From Hemibagrus wyckioides (Eukaryota > Chordata > Actinopteri > Siluriformes > Bagridae): a DNA stretch of 64,000 nt. The stretch covers positions 4,487,259-4,551,258 of the forward strand of contig NC_080714.1 of NCBI RefSeq assembly GCF_019097595.1, read 5' to 3'. The position numbers were made by a program, and so were the translations under genes. Positions within the stretch are counted from its first letter, which is position 1; each line of letters opens with the position of its first letter. This document shows positions 55,456-64,000 of this stretch, piece by piece. The notes beneath the pieces are model-generated. The model worked only from the letters and a program-made list of their open reading frames with translations. It searched no databases and was not told where the DNA came from.

Positions 55456-55720
55456 CATTTCAATTCAATTTATTTGTATAGCTCTTTTACCAGTGGACAT
55501 TGCCTCAAAGCAGCTTTGCCGAAATAGAAAAACATACAATAAATAAAAATTAAATTAATATCTATCCCTAACATTTATCCCTAACAAGCCAAATGAGAAA
55601 AATGATATGAGGAAGAAACCTAGAAAGGAAACAGACTCAAAAGGGAACCTCATACTCATTTGGGTGACACAGAGCAATGGATAATGTAAATGTAAATAAT
55701 GTGCTTTCTAGAACTGTTTA
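55456..55720. repeat. Dispersed fish retroelement fragment
   Basis: It starts TTTCAATTCAATTTATTTGT ATAGC, with CTCAAAGCAGCTTTGC and GAGGAAGAAACCT, then CAAAAGGGAACCTCAT and TTTGGGTGACACAGAG. These phrases recur, nearly identical, across teleost genomes as an interspersed repeat. Confidence 0.7.
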
Positions 55721-57734
55721 TAGTCAAGTGGAATTGTGCAACTAAGAGCTCCCAGGAAATTATAGATCATTTCCTCTTTCCAGAACCTTCTAAGTTGTCT
55801 ACACTTACCATCTGAATATCTCATCTCTGTGACTCTTTTGGATCCTGAGAAAGCCTGCAGCGCTATGTAGTGATTCATTTTACAGCACTGACACTGGAGA
55901 CTCCTTCCAAAAACACTAAAATGAATGTGTTAATCTAAACCTTACAGCCAGATCTACGATCAGAGCTGCTGTTATAGGAAATCAATCAACACCTTAGAAT
56001 CAGGAACTGAACAACGCGACACATTTTACCTCCGTGTTGTGAATAAAATAAAGAAAAACTTCCTGTTTATTATTAGGTTCACTTTGAATGCGAGTCACAT
56101 GGATGGTGTTTAGATACTGATAGTGGCCTTCAGGATGCTATGCAGAATGTATTACCCCACATTCACCCTCAACCTCCCCTTGTACCACATCCATCAATGA
56201 AACAAGACCAGTTTTGGACCACCAGTGATATTATTTGACTGGTGGAGCAGACAGAGACTGATAGCTAGAGATACGCTAACACATAGCTCATATTAAAATA
56301 CCAGAGTGACGAGAGACAAGAATCCTCCTGGGAACGATGTAGTTCATAACCACAGCTCATTCCCACCAAAGAATTCCTGAACTCTCTGTGTGTGTGTGTG
56401 TGTGTGTGAGTGGGCATTGCTCCTGCAAAGGGTCGTGTCTATTAAAAGGAAATGGTAGCTCAGGAATGTTTTTGCACTCTGTCAAAACTGTTCACCATAT
56501 GGTTTACAATCTTAAATGTGGCTACTATTGTGTCTGTGTGTGTGTGTGTGTGTTCAGTTAGACCCCTGTTGTGAAGCTCCAGTGTGAGATGGCGGTCTAA
56601 CTGTTTGATTGACAGGCATCTGGTCCAAAACTAGACCGTGTCAGGAGGTTTAATCCAACAACAAAAAGGTTGAATCTAGAACCTTTTGGGGTTTTCGAGT
56701 TGTCCCTCAGGGTGGAAAGCACTAAAGGATTCTTTGTACTGCCGTATAACTGATTGCTTACACATCAGAAAGTAAAAAAATTCTTGAAGGAAGCTAGAAG
56801 CCTGGAACTAGCTGAATTTCATTTGTCTTTTAATTTAAAATATGAATTCTTAGGGTTCTGCAAGGGTTCTTTAAGGGTTCATTGGGGAACTAAGGGTACT
56901 TATGTAGCTTCAAAATGGTTTCTACTTCATACGTCAAGGTCTGCATGTAAGTTTTACAGGTTGCTCAAGATTAACAACTGATTTCCAGCGAGTGTATATT
57001 TTACCGAAAGATCAAACTTGATGTGTAAGAAGAAAAACAAACCCATACAGACTACACACTGGGTGCACTGGTTGATTCCCAGTTAAGAAACACTCTCTTT
57101 TCTCAGACGCCTGTTTTAAAAGCATTTAAAAGCCGCAATATTGCGTACTGTGTATTTAAAAAAACCCTCAAACAGGTCCAGCATGGTGTGATAGTGTATA
57201 ATGGTTTCATTGGATCCAAAAGAAATGCCAGGTTGTATCCTAACAGGTGCAACAGGACATTAAAGCCTGACCATTTGGTTGTGTGATCGTGTTACACAAG
57301 CAGTCCAGAGAGCTAAGATGATGTTTCCTCTGCAGTGACAGTAGCAGGAATCCTAGCAGGCGCAAAAGTTTACCACACAAACACTGAGCGTACAGCTGTG
57401 GATAAGACAGCAATATGTTTTTATTCCAGATGTTCATCAAGTGACAGATGAAATAGAAATAATGAGGCAAAGTTTCAGTGTCAAAGCTACTTGCTATCTC
57501 AATCCTAGTCTTTTATATCAGGTGTCCTTTCCCCTTCGGTGACTTGGCAAATCATTCTCTGGAATCTTCTGTTTCGCATATATAATTAGATAAGAGTGAG
57601 ACTCGTACCCGAGCCAAAACAGATGAAGGTACACTGTAACTTTTAATGATGTGTTCATTCAGGGTTTCTGAAACTCTCTGAGATTATTCATAGAAGAAGA
57701 ACTGATCACCTTTATAATCGCCACACATACATTA
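55721..57734. other. Spacer
   Basis: (GT)n at 56387-56408 and 56533-56552. The text at 55890-55910 (GACACTGGAGACTCCTTCC) also occurs at 46199-46218, so both are probably parts of one dispersed repeat. No gene is supported. Confidence 0.4.
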
Positions 57735-57925
57735 CAGCAGAGTGGAATTCTTTTCTTCACATACCCCAGCTGAGGAAGTTGGGGTCAGAGCACAGGGGCA
57801 GCTATGATACAGGAAGGGGTTAAGGGCCTTGCTCAATTGTCCAGCAGTGGAACTTGGTGGTGCTGGAGCTTGAACCACGATCAACAACCCAGAGCCTTAA
57901 CTGCTTGTACTACCACTGCCCCTAG
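57735..57925. repeat. Dispersed repeat (SINE/LINE-like)
   Basis: GGGTTAAGGGCCTTGCTCAA, GCTTGAACCACGATCAACAA and CCCAGAGCCTTAACTGCTTG are hallmark phrases of a very common teleost interspersed repeat. There is no coding content. Confidence 0.75.
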
Positions 57926-58447
57926 ACTGTAATCATCAGCATCAAACTCTAAAGCTGCACTTGTTTTTCTCGTAAGTAAGAGTACATGTGTGCAAGATGG
58001 CTGCCGTGTACTCCCAAGATGTCTTCATTACAGTGCAGCTGCTACATTTTCATCAAAATCAGACCCATCTCAACGCCTGCCTTCTTGGAACTAGGGTTAG
58101 AGAAGGTACTCGGATGCTGGTTGAGGAAACGATTCCACAGAACTTTAAATCCTGCAGCTGTAACAAAGGTATGTAGGTGAGGATGTGAACAATGTTGTGA
58201 TAGAACCAGACCATTTATCCTGGTCCCATGTTTCTGTAGTAGTTTTTCTTTTCATTATAATTTAGATATAAGTGAAATTCAAAAGTCATGCACACGTCAA
58301 GTCTGGTGGTCCATAGGCCCAGTGTTTTTTTGTGTGGCGTGTGTGTGTGTGTGTGTGTGTGTTCAATCCCTCAGCAGGCAGCTTTAAACTGTGAAAGCTT
58401 AAAAACTCCCATCAGCACATTTTGGTGACAGGAGCTTTGCACACTAT

Positions 58448-58482
<35 letters not shown>

Positions 58483-59040
58483 TTTCTTTCTCTTTGTTTC
58501 TTAACCCCTATCCTTCCCATCCTAGTGTGCTACTTGGCGCTAGTGGTGTTTAGAAGCTCTCTGTATCTAGTTCCCTCTTAAACGTTCTACACTAAATAAA
58601 TAAATAAATACTTTTCTTCACTGCAGCTTCACCAGTGTAGCTGTGTTCAATACATCATTTCCAAAGCATCAGAAATGCAGGTTTCAACAATTATACAGTA
58701 AGTGTAGTAAAACAGTAACAATAATAATAACTAAAAATAATCAGAATAAAATCTATAATAAAAAAATGATAATAATCACAGTAGCAATAACAAAACCAAC
58801 AATCAACAATAATATTAAAAAATTTACAATATCAATAATTTACAAATAATAAAACAAGACACAAAAATAAAATCTCTTATTTCTCCCTGAATTTTTAAGT
58901 CTTGTTAAAATAATCGTAAAATTATTATTAACATAATCTCTCTTCACCTCTCTATCTTTCTCTCACACATGCATAACGTCGCTTAAGTGTTTCCTGTTCA
59001 GCAGCCAAACCTCACATTAACGTCCATATGGTTCAGAATA

Positions 59041-59076
<36 letters not shown>

Positions 59077-59888
59077 TTGGCCCAGAGTCCACACATGTTT
59101 AGGTCATTAAGTGAGGTTATGATAATGATTATTATTATTATTACACTGTTTAATCCTTTTTACAGGTGCACACTGAGGAAGTAGAAAACACACACACACA
59201 CACACAGAGCCAGATAACGACCTGTGGCACACACTGCTCTCTGCTCATGTGGGAAAATATTTGCACAAAGCTGATAATGACTCTCTGTTGGCTTACACAA
59301 ATCTCTCTTTCACACACACACACTCATTACAATTATTTCATACTTTTCCACTGAATGCACAATCAAGACTCAAATGAAGCATATTTGACTCGAGTCACGT
59401 TGAGTTGATTCACTTGAAATGATTCTTTCCGAGATTCACTCGCTCGCACAGTGTCACTGGTTAATGCAGACCCCAAACATGCAACATTCAGTGATGATGA
59501 GAGGAAATAAAGTGTGTGTTTAGTCGTGTCGTGTCCTCAGACGCGTCGTGTCCTCAGACATTTCTCAAACAGTGTCCTCACGAGTCCTCAAACAATGTGG
59601 GCTTGCTTATCAGGAGTGTTGACTCGCTAAATAGCTAGTTAACCACACTTTTATAGCAAAGCAGCATCTGCAAGGATGGTCCAAAACCAGACCTTCTTTA
59701 AAGCTTTCTCAACTCAGATTCCAGATTCCAGGTTTGAATTAATTCTCTAAAATGTAAAACTTCAGTTTAAAAATGTGAAATTACCGAATGGCACTTTTAT
59801 AAATGAAGAACTATTAATTTTGGGTTGGTTTTTAATTATTTATACTTATACAGTAGCACCAAAGGAATACCAATTACATTCACACAGA

Positions 59889-59922
<34 letters not shown>

Positions 59923-60390
59923 AACTCTCTCTTGTACTCTCTCCCTCCCTTATTATTTTCCTGTCTGTCTGATTTTGTGTGTGTGTGTGTGTGTGTGTGT
60001 CTTAAGTCTGTGGGAGTTTCCTGAAATGGCTCGGAGTGATTACCCTGACCTTCCCGCCCTCTTGACTGTAAAACTGAGGTCTTGGGGTTTTAACAAAAGA
60101 TGTTGCCCCACCTTTCCTTCACACACTTACACATCGATATAAACACACCAAGAGTACGCATACAGACACCATATATACATATACACACACTTACATATAT
60201 GCACACACACTCATGCAAACTGTACAAAAATTCACACACAAACACACGAGTACATACGCATGCACCCATATTCACACACACTTTATAGCCTACACACACA
60301 CACAATTATATTCAGATACACACTTAAGCAAACAGAAACACACATGTAGTTACACACAAATATGTACACATAGCCATATAAGTGCTCTCT

Positions 60391-60422
<32 letters not shown>

Positions 60423-61554
60423 AATGACAACAAATGAAAACAGACACAACCAGTAATCAGTCTTTCTTTGGTCATTAGCACAATAGCAGGATGGGCACTC
60501 TGGCCCACAATGCTTTGTTATGGCTAGTTTTGTGTACGGAAATTAAAACAGTATGAATGCCACTAGCTAGTGTCTGAGGTTAATGGTTTTGCTGGCTAGC
60601 ACGTGGCTAATAAAGCTGACAGGACTAACATGACTTTCCTCAGGTATGTCTATAAATTACTCAAAATCCTCTACGGCTAGAATTCTGTCACGTCCACCTC
60701 GTTCCTCGTGACCTCAGACCTGACGGTAAAGTCAGAAAAAGTCGTAAATGCCACGAGTGAATCATTTATATAGCGTTCTCATGAACATGGTGAACACACG
60801 ACCCCAATAAACGCAGAAACGATCCGATTCTGAATGACATCTGCCTTCAAAAACTGAAACCTTTCAGCGTTTTTATTTTCCTTCAAACGGAATACTGAAT
60901 CATATAAAAATGATTCATCACATTTGATTCAAATATTCACTGACTCAATGAGTCATATTAAAAAGACGTTGAATCGAATCATTTAATCGGCTGAATCAGA
61001 CTAATGAGTCATTTCAATACTGAATCAGGAGTCATATTGAGTAAATGAGTCTGTTTTATTAAACGTAATGCTAAGCAAATGTTAAAATAATGACAATTTT
61101 AACCTTAAGCTGAAAGAATATTATTCCGGGCTCCAAGTCTCTCGAATCATCTAAAGTCATTTGTTTTATTTAGTTGAAATGTTGCTTTAAGAACCGTGTG
61201 TTTACACTAGCTTGTGTGGTGATGGTGTGTTTATTTAAAGAGCCCACGAGTGCATTTGTCTCTAAAAGGTCTTTAATTGTGCGTTTGAGTAAAGTGATCT
61301 ATAAGCAGAGCAGGTTGAGGCCCGCACTCGTCTCTGCCCTGTTCGCTCGCTCCGTCATCTTAACACACACCTTCAATGGAGCAGAAAGATGGAGCGACCT
61401 CTGACACGCTGTTTGACTCTCCCTATCACCGTGTGTGTGTGTGTGTGTGTCATGTCTCACATTCTTTCTCCCAGCGTTGACCCCTCACCTGCAGGCTAAT
61501 CTGTAAAGAGAGGTTAGACAGAGACAAGCCTCAGCAACACACCTGCTTTACTAC

Positions 61555-61588
<34 letters not shown>

Positions 61589-61919
61589 TACACACATACA
61601 CACACACAAACACACACACACTATTTGGCCTGAGCTTCTCTTGAATGGAACTCTGAATTTTGTGTGTAGGGCATGATTACCTGATGACAAAAGTAAAGCA
61701 TTAGAGTGAATAATGAGACTTTCCTATTTTCTATAACAAGCTATAATATACCATACAAAACACACACACACACACACACATTAAATCACCATATCCAGAT
61801 AGGGGACTTCTGCTTGAGAATCCTGACATCACACTGCACACTGTATCACCAAAAAGTTTCACCCTCCCCGATATCTCAACATTCCTTCAAAAAAGAGACC
61901 TCTGAACAATTTCCTGTTA
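57926..61919. other. Gene-poor spacer with many CA repeats
   Basis: (GT)n at 58338-58361 and 59975-60000; (CA)n at 58449-58479, 59045-59072, 59187-59206, 60397-60421, 61559-61583 and 61759-61781. 60117-60440 is a long degenerate CACA-rich tract. No gene is supported; an exon-like island at 57986-58170 is listed in the findings. Confidence 0.45.
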
Positions 61920-61920
61920 A

Positions 61921-61971
61921 GAGAGAGAGAGAGAGAGAGAGAGAGACTGATGGTGAAAGTCCAATATAGGA

Positions 61972-62064
<93 letters not shown>

Positions 62065-62148
62065 ACTTTGTTGTCGTTGCAAAGTACAGAGAGAAAGAGA
62101 AAGACAGGAAAAGATAGGGGTGAATTGTACATAGAGTGAGCGATACAG

Positions 62149-62180
<32 letters not shown>

Positions 62181-62486
62181 GAGAAAGAGAGAGAGACACG
62201 AGACAGAGAAAGAGACACGAGAGAAACATGAGAAAGAGAGAAATAGATGAAAAAGAGAGAGACATGAGAGAGAGACACACGTGAGAGAGATAGAGAGAGA
62301 GAGAGAGAGATGAAAGAGACAGATAGAGACGTGAGAGAGACACGTGAGAGAGAGAGAGACATGAGAGAGAGACAAAAGAGAGAGAGAGACATGATATGAA
62401 AGAGACGAGATATATATATATATCAGCAACAATGATCCCACACTGAAGGACCCATTAGAGTGAATGAGTAAGTGTGTGTGATAGAG

Positions 62487-62520
<34 letters not shown>
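61921..62520. repeat. Compound (GA)n, (GACA)n and (GATA)n tract
   Basis: (GA)n at 61921-61946, (GACA)n then (GATA)n at 61976-62063, then about 350 bases of GAGA-rich sequence broken by GACACGAG-type units, and (GA)n again to 62520. Purine-rich on the plus strand throughout. Confidence 0.95.
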
Positions 62521-62522
<2 letters not shown>

Positions 62523-63318
62523 TTTGTGTGCATGCACCATTGCCAAGACTGACCAAAACTAAGAAATGTAGTAAGAAAAAAAAAGTCACTGAAACTCAAT
62601 AGAGATTAATTCAAATTCACTTTATTGTCCAGTTCTCAGAATAGAGACACATACAACATACAACCCAACATCATACAACACACACACACAGCATCTTTAA
62701 TATGGTGCAGTGGCAGAGGTCCACAGTGATCACTTATCTGTTTGTAAACATCAGCATTCAGATTGAGAAAAGCCTGGTCAGCAGAGCTAATCAATTACGA
62801 TGTGGACGCTAGCTCTTTTCCTGCTGCAGAGAAAAGCCTCAGTACTGCAGTACGGCATGGCGTGGTCAATCCTGGACAAGTTCTGAAACAGAACACACAA
62901 CTTTCACACACATCAGTACACCAATTTTTTATAAATAAACATACATCTAAACACTGGAGTTCATCATCTGCTAATTTCTCCTTCACTCCTTTACTTCTTT
63001 TCCTTCTACAATATCTCTCTCTCTTTCAATTCAAAGAATGCATTATAGTCTGCATTATTTTATTAGTTCTTAAATTCTCCTTGCCATCTTCATTATTCCT
63101 TACCTCAAAATCATGCCTCAACTCCATAACAACACTGCAGGAAGGTTTTCGTACCGGATTAATCCCTGAACCGTGAGAGTACAGGGTTGGGATTAGTCCC
63201 AGTTGCTTTATCGTGTCATGAAGTGCAACTTTTCCATCATGGGAATTTCACAAAATACAAAATACACAAGAAATACATGCTCACCTGTCACTCTGCTAAA
63301 AAAAAAAAACGGTGGTTC

Positions 63319-63413
63319 GTACTGTGGTTGCAGATCCAGATGTTGTACTGGCCGTTTCTGCTGTGATGGGAGCCAGGACAACATCTGGATCCTGTGTAGG
63401 AGCGCCACTGTAC
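63319..63413. other. Hairpin of about 95 nt, microRNA-precursor-like
   Basis: 63333-63352 (GATCCAGATGTTGTACTGGC) and 63372-63391 are inverse complements except for one position, leaving a 19-nt loop. Outside, GTAC/GTAC and a looser second pairing extend the stem to 63319-63413. The fold is read from the sequence; whether it is transcribed is unknown. It could instead be part of an inverted-repeat transposon. Confidence 0.5.
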
Positions 63414-64000
63414 ACTTAAATCTTCACGCACACTCGGAGCTAATTATTTTTCAGCTGTAGTAGTAGCCACATGTTCGTGTGTAGGGCTCGGGACACTAAT
63501 GGGGGTCTTATAGAGAAAAGTCCCCAGAGTCCTGTGTGTGTGTGTCCACAGAGAAGGAAAACGGTACTTTGATAACAGACAAAGCTTTGCTCTTTGTTCC
63601 GCTGATTACAGGCTTGCATGCATGTGTGTGTGTGTGTGTGTGTGTGCATGTAAACGTATATGAGTGTATGAACTAGTGTAACTCGTTCTACTTCTGAACA
63701 CCAGATGACTCCACTTTATGGTCAGCTGAGCGCAGGGGCTTAATCGCACACACAGACACACACACACATACAACGAGACCTATAATCAAGCTCACACACA
63801 CTAAAAGTTAGCAGATATCAGCCCATGTGTACAGCATGTGTGTGTTTGTGTAATCAGGAGGAGAGAACGAATTAAGAACGTGAGAAGAATAAATACAGGT
63901 GATGGTGAAAGACTAAGTGTGTGTGCGTGTGTGTGTGAGCACATAAGAGAGTGTGGGAATGCACCTGCTAGAGGTTTACACTGATCTCCATATCATAGAT
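63414..64000. other. Right-edge spacer
   Basis: (GT)n at 63533-63545 and 63623-63646; (CA)n near 63748-63770. No gene is supported. Confidence 0.4.

Noticed and set aside
61859..62546. Ser/Leu-rich open frames of 155-209 codons on the minus strand
   Set aside because: They are translations of the GA-rich microsatellite.
62795..62900. Minus-strand text VLRLFSAAG, resembling the hAT dimerisation motif
   Set aside because: A single short match without TIRs or other hAT blocks nearby.

Overview
The window is nuclear DNA from a teleost fish. It shows spliced vertebrate genes with GT-AG introns, Tc1/mariner, L2-like and L1/Tx1-like transposon copies of fish type, tRNA-derived SINE heads, and very many (CA)n, (TCTA)n, (ATT)n and (GA)n microsatellites. 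An otophysan such as a catfish would fit the repeat style, but that is an inference and no single sequence proves it.

Layout. 178-3269 (-) holds the first seven coding exons of hpd, 4-hydroxyphenylpyruvate dioxygenase; the rest lies beyond the left edge. 5227-6081 (+) is an uninterrupted 284-residue ORF of unknown family with a TATA promoter about 390 bases upstream. 8355-13845 (-) is a complete eight-exon gene for a 313-residue GPI-anchored, CA4/CA15-type carbonic anhydrase-like protein. Two of its three zinc histidines and the proton-shuttle histidine are replaced, although its disulfide cysteines remain. Its introns carry a 420-bp Tc1-type element and an L2-like LINE fragment. 14377-16132 is one Tc1 element nested inside another. 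16330-18395 is a decayed L2-like LINE, and 20200-21850 (-) is a decayed L1/Tx1-like LINE. From 22 to 36 kb there are Tc1 remnants, SINE heads, two AT-rich minisatellites and a few open segments that look exon-like but that I cannot name. 38180-39262 (-) is an intronless apelin receptor gene.

The last 24 kb (39.5-64 kb) contains no gene I can recognise. It holds a 945-bp TCTA/TCTG tetranucleotide array, a 560-bp inverted-repeat transposon with a fragment of an integrase-like ORF (54.8-55.4 kb), dispersed fish repeats, a 600-bp (GA)n/(GATA)n tract, and a 95-nt hairpin near the right edge that resembles a microRNA precursor.

The recognised genes do not form a pathway. Hpd acts in liver tyrosine breakdown, the CA-like protein is a secreted or surface protein, and the apelin receptor is a peptide GPCR of heart and vessel development. 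Their closeness is chromosomal linkage only. The most unusual item is the carbonic anhydrase-like protein with a kept fold and a lost metal site.
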